Of a stretch of 64,000 bases of DNA, positions 11,375-21,570 are shown piece by piece. Location of the stretch: contig CM059576.1 of the NCBI GenBank assembly GCA_030386875.1, positions 16,682,058 to 16,746,057 of the forward strand. Direction: 5' to 3'. The translations under genes were made by a program, and so were the position numbers. The notes below the pieces were generated by a model, which saw only the letters and a list, made by a program, of their open reading frames with translations, was not told the origin of the DNA and ran no database searches. Numbering within the stretch: position 1 is the first letter of the stretch; the number at the start of each line of letters is the position of its first letter. The stretch is from Morinoia aosen (lineage: Eukaryota; Arthropoda; Malacostraca; Amphipoda; Talitridae).

Positions 11375-12765
11375 GCGGGGTTACCGAGTTTTACTTCTCA
11401 TCGCGTTGTTCAACTCGTCCACTTCATAAATAGAAATGTACTCGGGTTATGCGCCCTGAACCCACACCTATATCCTGAATGGGCCATTTTATCTGGTAAT
11501 CGGCGGATATGAGCATAAAAGTTTCGAATTCTCCAATTGCTACATGATGTTGCTCTTTCTTATAGAGCGACTCAACTTAACGCCTGCAATAGGTATCAAT
11601 ACCTATGCATTATTAGTTTGCACAACACAAATGTTTCTTCAAAGCTTTTCTAAAAACCCGACCCATTTTCACTGCAGACTTATAAATCTATTCAATTTTT
11701 AGGGTAACTAAAACGGTATGGTTTTACATTCAAAACCTCTCTTAGTTTGAGCCTCCCATTCCGCACCAAGATTTTCAAAGAGAAGAAAGATGAAGGCACC
11801 AGTAAGGTTGGAGTTAGAGGAACGTAGAATCTATGCATAAGGTGTAGTCCCGCACAGGATCCCGTACGCACAGAAACAATAAGTTGAGAAGGCAGTTTAT
11901 GACCCAAGATAGAAAGTTGAAGAAGAAAGTCAGAGGTGCTGGAAACCAGGACAGCAGTGAAGGGAAACAAATCTCCTTAGATTAGCAAAATGGAATTGCA
12001 GAATTAAATGGCGACGGTCAGTCATTACCCGTCGTTAACGGTCGGTCATTGCTCGTCGTTGACGGTTTCATTACCCGACGTTGACGGTCAGTCTTTATCC
12101 GTCCTTGTACGGTTAGAATTCCCTCTGATTAACTGTTAACGGTATCCTCAGGAGCACTACAGTAATTAGCACTTCCAGGATAAAATATTTGGTCCCCAGC
12201 TGAAATTTAGGTGGGAGTCTTTTATTGAAATATTTTTTTTATATACCATCTTTTTTTCTCGGGTCTCTTCTGTCTTGTTTTCCAGCACTTGTTTCTCTAT
12301 CTAACTTTCGCAACTTACCTTTTCTATGCGCACTGGATCCTGTGCGGGAACACTCATAGATTCTACGCTCCCCTAACACCAAACTCAAAAGTGGTTTTAT
12401 CCTTCCTCTCTTTGAATATTTTTGTTGTGGGAAAGAATGCTGAAACTAACTTTTAATCCTTTAACACGTTAAGTGCGGCGGGTTAAACTGAATTTCAACA
12501 TTCAACTCAAATTTGAATTAATTTTTAAGATCAATTTTGAAAATAACGAACAATAGATAGATCGCGCCTTCATTTAGTTTTCTTTAATTATTGATAATAA
12601 ATGAGTTAGTGGCTGCAGGTGGGTCAGCAGCACAATGAAAATCATATAAGTGACCACCGGTGAGTCACGTCGCAATTTAAGTGTTATAAATGAAACACAC
12701 TAAATTGTATTGTTATGGTTATCCTTGAAACAAGTAATAAAGTTCAGAAGTGCAGTAAGATCGCG
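11375..12765. repeat. Complete foldback element with long arms and minisatellite centre
   Basis: The left arm is extended: 11375-11480 matches 20230-20345 inverted ('gagttttacttctcatcgcg', 'ctgaacccac'). The usual arm follows to 11970. Positions 12005-12120 hold about four 24-bp units (tcgttgacggtcagtcatta type). The right arm runs from 12120 to about 12455, is interrupted at 12461-12690, and resumes with the terminus near 12720-12765. The 92-codon minus-strand frame in the left arm is repeat-derived. Confidence 0.75.
12461..12690. mobile_element. Possible piggyBac-type MITE inside a foldback arm
   Basis: Other foldback arms continue directly where this copy has about 230 bp of extra sequence. 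The extra piece begins 'ttaacacgttaagtgcgg' and ends in an imperfect inverted version, 'cgcaatttaagtgttata'. The TTAACnCGTTAAG-like end resembles piggyBac-like MITEs. The right TTAA is not clean. It carries no coding sequence. Confidence 0.35.
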
Positions 12766-14925
12766 TCGTTCACATAAACAACTCGCATGACATGTATATA
12801 TAATATCACGAGACAGTCTCTATTATAAATTTCGGCGGGGCGTACGAAATCGACACCCAATTTATGTAATGGAAAGTAAGACGTATTGGCAAGTTCATTG
12901 ACTTACCAAATATTAATGTCAAAAGCGCATTTTCTGAACTGATTAATACCCAGGGAATATGAACTGATGCCATGCCAGTGCGAATGTGCTTGCAATCTGA
13001 AGTAACGTGTCCTGTGCTGTTGGAAAACGTAATAATATAATAGGTTTCATCTTATCATCTACATGTGTGTAGTTGACGTGTAGAGGGTTGTTGGCCGGCC
13101 AAATTGTTAGGAAAGCGCTGTTATACTCGATAGTATAACTGTAAAAAGGAGCAACGCTAAGAATTGGACGAAGTGACTGGCCAACGCTTTTGTTCAATAA
13201 AAATTCTGAAAGAACCACATAAGTCTGAGTTTCGCAAGGATATCATCACAGCGGTACCTTCTAGAAGGAACGTCGTCGAAACATCGATGCAACGAGCACG
13301 CCGAGGGAAAATGCCAGGAATATCAACGTGTAATTTCGTGTTTTTTTATCTTAATGTTAATAATGCTTTATGGAGAGTTTAGTATAAATATATTAGCAGA
13401 AGTAAGTACCAATGTATTTGCATTGTTTTAGAAAATATCTTCCGTTCATATATCAATCTTGCGATACCATATTCAACTAAGTGACAACTTACAAGGTAGA
13501 GCGACCGATGCTTGCCTTCGAGGGGCGAGGCAGTTCAGCGCGGGCGATCAACTAACTAACACGGGCGAACGTCAATCGCCTCGGTCCGATTTGGACCGAG
13601 GGCAAACATTATATCATTTACGAATATTATTTCATACTGTGAATCACACTACACCCTCAGTGATATAAATAAATAACGTAGACACGCCCTCGCCCATTGA
13701 AAGTGACCTTATCATCAAGAGTAGCTAGCTGTCAACCGTTAACTGCTAACTGTCAACATGGCGGCCCGACTACGAAAGCCCAGCCTGTCTGCGATGGCCT
13801 TCAAAATATCAGATGAGTTTCAATCTTTTCCATGTCTGTCATATTGCTCCCCACTCAAACTTCTAAATATGTAGGATGCGATACCAAATAGGTAATCAAT
13901 TAACATCTTGATGTCTTTTATTTTATCAACAGTGATATGTCTTAACCTTTCGTGTCTTTAATTTCTTTCGTAATTAGTAAAAGGAAAGACGATGAGATGA
14001 TGATAAAGAGGACATAGAAATGACGATGAATGCACATAAATAACAACCTTTTAGCTCTGAGCTCATGCTGACCGAAGATCTATGAAACATATCATTTGAA
14101 CATAATTTCAATAATAATAAAATGGTGGCAGCTATCATAATAATTAAAAAGTAGAAAATATAATACAGTGACGAATAGTAATGTCACGACGATTAAAAGA
14201 TATAAATTATACACGCGTCCAGAACAATGACGTTGTAGCGGTGAAATCAAACGAGCGATAATTAAAATGTCGGCAGCGATGATGGATAGAACCAGCGAAC
14301 ATTGCAAATGACGTGGCATCGGAAGGATCAAATAGCGTCATAACACGCTCGTGTAATTTCCAATTCCATTAGTTGCGTTGATGTGTTATGAGGGGTTGTA
14401 ATTCAGGTAGTCGTAGATGCCCTGTACCTTATGATATATGAATTATTGTATGATAGCCTCATAAATGTGTGATCGGATGTTCCGACGTAATTATAAAAAT
14501 TTTGCAACAACATTCTGCGTGTTACACACCTGTCGGCGTAAGCAGGCTCTCATCAAGGCGGATGAGCACAGAAACCCGCTGTTGTAAGTGGGTCCCTTCA
14601 CATCGGTGAGTACCTCAATTATTGTGTTCATGTGATTAATTATAATTACCTTGGTGTGTGAATTTCCTATGTCAATTGTGTTGCATCGAAGGTAGTATCG
14701 TATGTGTTTTCTTTCTTGTGTATTTCACAATTTCATGGAGGTATACCAATTCCTCAACTTCCGAGAACCCGGTCTCCTCATTAATGTGAATTAATGAGGG
14801 GCAGGACTAAGTCTTGTGACACTCTTTAGAAAGGATAAGAATGTATTTGGGCAGCAAAATCGGGAATTAAATTCTGCTACACACAACCTAACCGAACCAG
14901 CCGTAGCAACCTCACATTTGTAGTA
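12766..14925. other. Long unassigned stretch
   Basis: Frames of 65-92 codons occur on both strands but overlap each other and show no known motif. A short palindrome 'ccttctagaagg' precedes 'cgtcgtcgaaac' near 13260. No gene or RNA can be supported. Confidence 0.35.
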
Positions 14926-15257
14926 AAAAAAGGATGTTATATTCCAATCAAGGCTGATACATATCATCTTGTACACTGGATTTTCAAGAGCCTCATAACT
15001 AGAGACCGGACGTTTAAGCGCTATCAAATATGACGAAATAGCTCGAAAAAATAGCATTTATAGAACTAAAGAATAAGCGCTAATAAAGCAGTTTCATGAC
15101 TTTATTGATAAATGCTTATAGCATAATATGACAAATCAGACCAAAAGACATAAAAAGCATTTATTAAACAAGAACAATATAACACAATACAGTGAACGAC
15201 TATCGAAAGAACGAACAAACACTACCATTTGTTTCTTACAGCTATTCAGAAGTTCTA

Positions 15258-16804
15258 TTACAATGAATTATTAGCAACATTTTCAAATTTTAAGTTGTGC
15301 CTTTTATCAGAGAGTATATATTTGAAAACAGAAAATGTTCTTTCAACTTCTGTTGAAGTGACAGGAGCATATTTGAAAGCTGTAATTTGTTGAGGGTGCA
15401 TGGCTATCGAAACTTCACATGGTTTTCCTTTGAAAATGTCAGCTATTTTAACAAGAGTGTCTAAATTTGGATTGCCATTCACAACCATTTCACATTTCGC
15501 TCGTACACCCTCACCCTTTGTTCCTGAAAGGGATGAAAGTTCTTGTATTACATTTTCAAATAATGAAATAGAATCTACGATGGGCTTGTTGCGTGCTTCT
15601 AGTGAGGTGATTGCTTTCGGTAGATTTCTGAAATGAGTCGCAATATATGCTAAGTCTGTTTTAATCAAGTCTTTTCCAAGTAATTCTTTAACTATTCTTA
15701 TTGCTGATGAATCTTCACTGTTTAAACTGTTCATTACTTGCACAAGAACGTCAAAACTGTCAGAATAATAAAATACGGCGGACAACCAAGTACCCCATCG
15801 CGTTACTACTGGTAGTGGTGGCAATGGAAGGTTAGGAGCAGCACTTTTAAGTTTTTGAATTCTGGAGGGAGCTTTGAGGAGAATCTTTTTATCGCTGGCA
15901 ACTATTTTGTCAATTTCTGGAAAAAATTCCCTAACGTACTCAGCAACTCGGTGAAGTGAGTGAGCTAGGCACGTGACATGTAACATGTGAGGGTAAATCA
16001 CCTGCAGCGCAGTAGCTGCTTTCTTCATGTATGCTGCTGCATCTGTAAGCAGCAGCATTACTTCATCATATTTCATACCATCCGGCCATAGTACTAAAAG
16101 AGCTGTAGAAAACACTTGGGCTATCGAAGAGCTATTTGCTCTTTCAACTTGTTCTGATGTAAGTAATTAAATGGATGTTGGATTCTTTGTCAGCATTTAG
16201 TGAACCCACAACAACGTTCACAACAAACCTGCCTTTTGCATCAGTGGTTTCGTCGATTGATAGCCAGATGTAGTTTTCACCAATATTTTTTCTAATTTGC
16301 TCTATTTGTGCACTGTAACATTTCCCAATATAATTTTTACGCAGCGTTGATTCGTCTGGAACACTTCTTTTAGTATACGAATTTAAGAAGCTTCTTATAA
16401 AGGGACTTTGAAGTTTACATAATGGGATTCCGGAGTCCACAAAAGCGTTGCAAAGGTCTTTACAAAATTGCGTCGAAGAACAGTATGGAGTTATTAAGTT
16501 TGATGTTGATGGGGTGGACGAAGATTGTTCAGATAGATTGTCAACAGTTAATGCTTCTTCTATTTCTGATGCATTTACAGTAGCCGTAGTTCTATGTCGT
16601 TCTTTATTTTTTATGTTTAGCTGAATTTACATGTTGTTGTACATTAAACTTTTTAAAAAAATTGACATCGCATTGGCAAAGCAGGCAGAACAGGTTTGTT
16701 CCATTTTGTGAGAAATCAGTGCTGCCAAAAGTCATCACTAAATTTTGGAGTTTTACATATATTGACACAGCTAGGAACCTTCGGTATATTTCACCTAATG
16801 TCAC
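15258..16804 (-). pseudogene. hAT transposase with N-terminal zinc finger (CGGBP1-like), frameshifted
   Basis: Read 5' to 3' on the minus strand. Positions 16804-16604 encode a C2H2 finger (CLLC...QQHVNSAKHK) of the BED/CGGBP1-like kind found at the N-terminus of some hAT transposases. A frameshift near 16605 is followed by a Ser/Thr-rich linker and 'WLSIDETTDAKGRFVV' (first catalytic Asp) up to 16144. A second frameshift near 16160 leads into the 285-codon segment 16115-15258. That segment carries 'VMLLLTDAAAYM' (second Asp), 'LHVTCLAHSLHRV', 'VTRWGTW' and, near its end, 'STEVERTFSVFKYI' (catalytic Glu and dimerisation region). The DDE triad seems intact, so inactivation is by two frameshifts only. 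The superfamily call is strong, because 8-bp duplications and TIRs agree. The subfamily is less certain. Confidence 0.85.
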
Positions 16805-16872
16805 TTAGGTGCCAATCTATCCTGCATATATAAGTAAATAAACTCATTTAAGTGAGAAAGAAATATGGTCAT

Positions 16873-17118
16873 TACCAAGTTTACTTCATTCCGCAATTTT
16901 CACAATTTTGTTGTGTTATTTGTGTGAAAAGAACCATTTTAAGACATTTGTCATGAATAAAAATTTGCTCGCAAATGCTTAGTTTCCGAGATGTTCAACT
17001 TTGAAGTTCAAATTACATCCTGTATAATAGTGATGAACCGGACACACTAAAATGATTCATTTTATTGAAATAAGGCAATAAAATTGTAAAAATTACGGAA
17101 TGAAGCAAACTTAATATT
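16873..17118. repeat. Small foldback element inside the hAT
   Basis: 'ttacttcattccgcaatttt' at 16880 is repeated inverted as 'aaaattacggaatgaagc' near 17090. The arms are about 49 bp and the spacer about 147 bp. It is probably a MITE nested in the hAT 5' region. No target duplication was identified. Confidence 0.55.
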
Positions 17119-17454
17119 GACCAGAAATATGCAACATAAAATAGGATATGAAAAAAGGGACAGCAGTAGGCACGAAATCTAAAGTTACACGCACAATAAC
17201 GGATCAGCTACTTCGTACTTCACTATTACAACAAGACCGCTGAAACTTTAAGCTACATACGTTTATAATGCTTGTGTGAAGGGACATACGCACTAGGTAC
17301 GGACCCATTCACAGATCGAGATCAAGTGCACGACTGCCGTAATAAGCTATATATCATCACACACCCAACTGTAGGAATAACATTATTTTTAGGTACTAGG
17401 TGTGGGAAACCTACAATTTAACTACTGCAGATAATATGCCATGTGGAGGGAGAC

Positions 17455-17590
17455 AGACACAGAGAGAGGGAGAGAGCGAGAGAGAGAGAGAAGATAAGAA
17501 AACTTTAAGTTGTAACTTAATATTTGAATCCAAATATTATTTGTAAGTCAAATCTCTCCCTCTCTCTCTCTCTCTCTCTCTTTCTTTCTG
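17455..17590. repeat. (GA)n/(CT)n inverted pair
   Basis: A purine run (gagagagagagag, 17460-17492) and a pyrimidine run (ctctctctctctctctc, 17556-17585) lie about 65 bp apart and can fold into a long hairpin. The 75-codon minus-strand frame reading RERERERER is this repeat. Confidence 0.8.
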
Positions 17591-18334
17591 GCACACGGTG
17601 TACTTTTCTTATAAAGACAGAAAAAGGGAAAAGCCTAATATATATATAAACAGAAAAAACATGCAATTTCAACAGTAACACAGACATACACACAGTGTAG
17701 AACTTTCTAGTATCATTTGCCAGCATGGCATGCAAATTACCCAAGAGGTGTACAAATTACCGTAAGAGGCGCTTGCCGTCATAACTGCTTTTACATGCAT
17801 TTATAGAAATATTAGCAAATGTATAACGCTATCAATTGCTAAATAAGCATTTATATGAAAAATAGCATTTAGAAGCACAATAGGCATTTTCCAGCCGATA
17901 TAGCATTTCTAAGCAAAATAAGCATTTATAGCATTTTGCTTGGAAATCCGGTCTCTACTTATAACTAACACCAGGGCGGTTACCCTCGGTCAAGCAGGTA
18001 CCCATTTCTGACACCTAGTGAAGTGGGGAATTGTGGCCGAATTTTCCCTTTTCTCAACGGGTAAAAACACCGGGAACGTGTTAACCGTAAAATCGTTCAA
18101 TGAATGACGCTAGAAGTTTGGTCTTGTAATTCCTACCGTCATGACTATAAATGCATCACATCCATTCCTTCGGTTCATAGATTCATCATTTGACAAGACT
18201 TTATACTTGTAGTTTGATTCGAATACCATCGATGAAACCAATATTAATCCACACACTGGCGTCACTAAAACGCCTTATAGATATATAATTAAGTCGCAAT
18301 CTTACAGAACCCACGATACTTGTTATGTGTTTTT

Positions 18335-18680
18335 ATTGCGACCAACACAATTTTACTGCATTCTTGAAATTCATTTCTTGTTTGAAGGGTAACTTTAAGA
18401 GCGCAATTTTCTCGTATTTTGATTTTAAAGTAAAATTAGTTAGTTTCTGCCTCCCTAACCTCAGCAAGGATGTTCAAAGAGAGAAAAGAAGACGGTACCA
18501 GTCAGAACGTGGAATCCATGCATAAAGTGTACTCCAGCACAGAATCCCGTGCGCACAGAAACATTGAGTTGAGGAAGAAGTTAACGAAACAAGATATAAG
18601 TTGAAGAAGAAAGTCAGAGGAGCTGGAAACCAGAACAGCAGTGAAGCGCAAAAACGTCCATCAACTAACAAAATGAAATT
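18335..18680 (+). repeat. Foldback repeat family, left arm
   Basis: Begins at the outer terminus 'aacacaattttactgc' and runs through 'tgtttgaagggtaac' and 'aggatgttcaaagagag' to 'cagcagtgaagcgcaaa', where it stops. It is a partial copy without centre or right arm. Confidence 0.7.
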
Positions 18681-19254
18681 GCAATATAAGCAGGATAATA
18701 AGCTGTGACATTTAGGATCTTGGAGTGTGTTTAGAATTTGAAATTATTGATGTCAGAGAATTCGTTTCCTTTCGAGATTCACAAGGATCCAGTACATTTA
18801 ATTTAGCTATCTAGCTGTCGTTATCGAAAGTAAATCATTTCTTGAAAGTAAATCATTTCTTGGTTGCATAACTCAACTAGAAATGTTACGCAGTCGTTTC
18901 TAAATCTTTTTTCAGCTTCAGCGTCAACTTGGTCTTTTTTTAGGCGTTCTGGTGCTTTACCTCCGAGGTGAGCGTCACTTAGTTTCTTGTAGTGTACCAT
19001 ACTATGTATAGTTAGACAAATTTATGTGTAACATGATGATGTATGTGGCTCAAACCCCTAGATTATAAATCTATTCATAAACAGAACATTAGCAATATCA
19101 AATTAATAGTCGCTTACTTCCCCATTCATCCAGTACGTAATGCTATGCTATGCATAGCATTACGTTATGCAACCATGGATCAACCAAATATGCAGGGGAT
19201 GCCTCATAAATGGATAACTAAGTTAGAACAAATTTTGTTGCGTATTCTTAAATG
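18681..19254. other. Unassigned, with a tandem duplication and a palindrome
   Basis: Positions about 18829-18862 contain two tandem copies of 'gaaagtaaatcatttctt'. Positions 19136-19163 form a near-perfect palindrome, 'gtaatgctatgc' with a 3-nt loop. No gene is supported. Confidence 0.5.
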
Positions 19255-20345
19255 ATATGATAGTTTCAGCATCCCTTACATAAACAAAGGAGTAAAAAGA
19301 GAAGATATGTGAAAGCACTATTAGGTTTGGTGTTAGGGGAACGCGGAATCTATGCACAAGGATCCCGAGCTCAAAGAAACAGTAAGTTCAGAAGGAGGTT
19401 TATGAAACAAGACAAAAGCTGAAGAAAGTCAGAGGTGCTGGAAACCGGGACAGCAGTGAAGTGAAAGAAGGCCCATTAAGTAACAAAAATTGTATTTCAA
19501 CAAAAAACACACCGCCCAACTCGGGACCACACATATTATCCCTGAGAACGCTAATTCTTGTAGTGATCCTGAGGATACCGTTAACAGTTCATCACGGGTA
19601 ATTCTAACCGTACTAGGACGGGTAATGACAGACCGTCAACAACGGATAATGACTGACCGTCAACGACGGACAATGACTGACCGTCAACGACGGACAATGA
19701 CTGACCGTCAACGACGGTACGACCAAGCATTACAATTGTTAAAACGTTGCAGTGCTTATGGGAACTTTGGGTGAAATATTACAATATTTTGTCATCACCT
19801 CATTTTGCTAGTGTAAGGAGATTTTTTCGCTTCACTGCTGTCCTGGTTTCCAGCACCTCTTACTTTCTTCTTCATGTTGCCTTCTCAACTTACTGTATCT
19901 GTGTGCACGGGATCCTGAGCGGGAATACACCTTATGCATAGATTCCACATTCCTCTTAACTCCAATCTTACTGGTTCCTTCATCTTTCTTCGTTTTGAAC
20001 ATCTTTGGTGCGGTAGGAGAGGCTCGAACTAACAGGCTTTGAACGCAAAATCATGCCGGTTCAGTTACGCTCAAAATTGAATAATTTTACAAAGGTGCAG
20101 TAAAAGCGGGTTGGCGGAATGAAAAGCGTAGTAGCTGGAGGGCACTCCCGTTATGGGCGCTACTTAGTTATATATTTCTAAAGGCGTCTAAGTAATCGGT
20201 GCCTCATAAGGAATAGTTTGGAGGAATAGAAATGAGTGGGTTCAGGGTGCATAACCCCAGAGTTTGTATTTATGACGTGGACGAGTTGAAATCACCGCGA
20301 TGAGAAGTAAAACTCGGGAACAATAGAAATTCCGCAACTGTTTTG
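19255..20345. repeat. Best foldback element: left arm, four minisatellite units, right arm
   Basis: Left arm 19255-19600; four 24-bp units of 'gacggacaatgactgaccgt' type at 19610-19715; a spacer to 19815 that contains the inverse of the 'aatgcttggtcgta' block; inverted right arm 19820-20110; and an outer extension to 20345 shared with 11375-11480. In one frame the array reads repeats of MTDRQRR. The element encodes nothing recognisable. Galileo/FB-like foldback transposons have this shape, but no coding partner is present, so the superfamily cannot be named. Confidence 0.8.
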
Positions 20346-20539
20346 TCTGCGTACAGGACAGCAGTCAGGAATGGAATTGTTATTATGTGCGTTTGTTTCT
20401 TTGTGAACTCTACCACTATAACTCGTTAAATACTCGCGACGGAACAGGCACTGTATAAAAGTTGTTTATTTTGACGTCATTACCAATATAGAAAAAACAA
20501 AAATTTGGAAATCATTTAGTTTCTTGTTCTTCATGAATT

Positions 20540-21015
20540 CCCGAATTAGTTGTCTTTTACGACCGTGTGTTGAGGTCATCAAAAAGTTTCTCCGCTTTTA
20601 AACTGAGTGAAAAGGTGTGAAAATAACTAAACGCTATTTACCCTTACATTTAGGACAAAAATTTTGTGCTTATTTCTCACACTATATCAATGTTAGAAAT
20701 CCCCTGATACTTTACTGGGAATGACTCGAGAATTTGAAAACGCGGTTTTAAAGTCAATCTCAGGTTGATTCGCCTCTGGAGAAACTCCAAATTCGACTTG
20801 CTGATTTGGTTGTGAACCATACGAGTTATGAACAAGACAAGGCGCGGTAGTAACGGCTCTGCACGAGTGGCAACGAAAGCGGTACACTCTTTAAAGAATT
20901 ATTGGCTGAAATTTTAGATAGTAACAAAATTTATCGAAGTCGTAACTGTAGTAACATTAGGATTGATAGTAAAATGTAACACTTTTGTTACGAACGTAGC
21001 ACTTCCGCCATCCTG
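20540..21015. repeat. Two dispersed repeat fragments
   Basis: Positions 20540-20830 match 3330-3450 and 860-960 ('ccgtgtgttgaggtca', 'atcaatgttagaaat', 'ggttttaaagtcaatctcag'). Positions 20835-21015 are the inverse of 5535-5725. They lie next to each other here but apart elsewhere. No coding function. Confidence 0.55.
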
Positions 21016-21119
21016 GTCACCTTAATTCATATTTTAATTAGGTATTAGTATTAGTATGGCGTCCATCAACAACGCCCCTCAAAGATCTTATAGATTGGAA
21101 CTGGAATGTCCAGGGCATT

Positions 21120-21570
21120 AATAAGGGGTTTTATTGTTACCGACACAACTTTACTACATACTTACACCACACAGCTTGTTTGAAGGGTAACTATGACAAC
21201 ACATTTTTTTCATTTCAATTTCTAAAGGAAAATAAGTTTCAGCTTCAATGCCTCACCAAAAATATTGAAACAGAGCAAGACAGAGGCACAATTAAGTTTT
21301 GTGTAGGGGAACGTGAAATCTATGCACAAGATGTGTTATTTGAGAGGATCCCGTGCTCACGGAGACAGTAAGTTGATAACAAATGTTATAAAGCATAATT
21401 AATGTTATGGAAACAAGTCAGTGAAACGAGAAAAAACAATCCTAACAAAACTAATCAAAATTTTTTAAGCAATGAAAAGACAACCTCAGCTCGGGACCAC
21501 ACATATTACCCCTGGGAGTGCTAATTCTGATAGTACTACAGAGGACATCGTTAACACTTCATCACGGGAG
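21120..21570 (+). repeat. Foldback repeat family, left arm with intact outer terminus
   Basis: Starts 'ttgttaccgacacaacttta' and runs through 'gggaacgtgaaatctatgc', 'gagaggatcccgtgctcac' and 'cagctcgggaccacacat' to 'aacacttcatcacggg', then abruptly becomes unrelated sequence. It gives the clearest view of an arm's outer end. Confidence 0.75.

Larger units (their letters stand above)
15000..17957 (-). mobile_element. hAT DNA transposon, 2.96 kb, with 8-bp target duplication
   Basis: The terminal inverted repeat is TAGAGACCGGA at the left and TCCGGTCTCTA at the right. The flanking 8-bp duplication is CTCATAAC (14992-14999) and CTTATAAC (17958-17965), one mismatch apart. Subterminal zones are full of 'aaatgctta/taagcattt' motifs, which in hAT elements are commonly transposase binding sites. 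A broken transposase gene lies on the minus strand. A (GA)n/(CT)n hairpin and a small foldback lie upstream of it. This copy is non-autonomous. Confidence 0.9.
14926..18125 (-). repeat. SINE body split by a hAT element
   Basis: The two halves (14926-14999 and 17958-18125) line up with the uninterrupted SINE body at 1335-1605. 'ttccaatcaaggctgatac' and 'ggattttcaagagcc' lie left of the insertion. 'ggcggttaccctcggtcaag', 'acctagtgaagtggggaatt' and 'aacaccgggaacgtg' lie right of it. The split falls at the 'cttataactaaca' site, which is intact at about 1400 in the other copy. Confidence 0.75.

Noticed and set aside
13256..13300. Palindrome followed by CGAAAC as a second hammerhead
   Set aside because: No CUGANGA-like box precedes the palindrome at the needed place, and there is no Penelope sequence nearby.
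19490..19774. 94-codon frame ending in repeated MTDRQRR
   Set aside because: Same repeat family; the repeats are the 24-bp DNA array, not a protein repeat.
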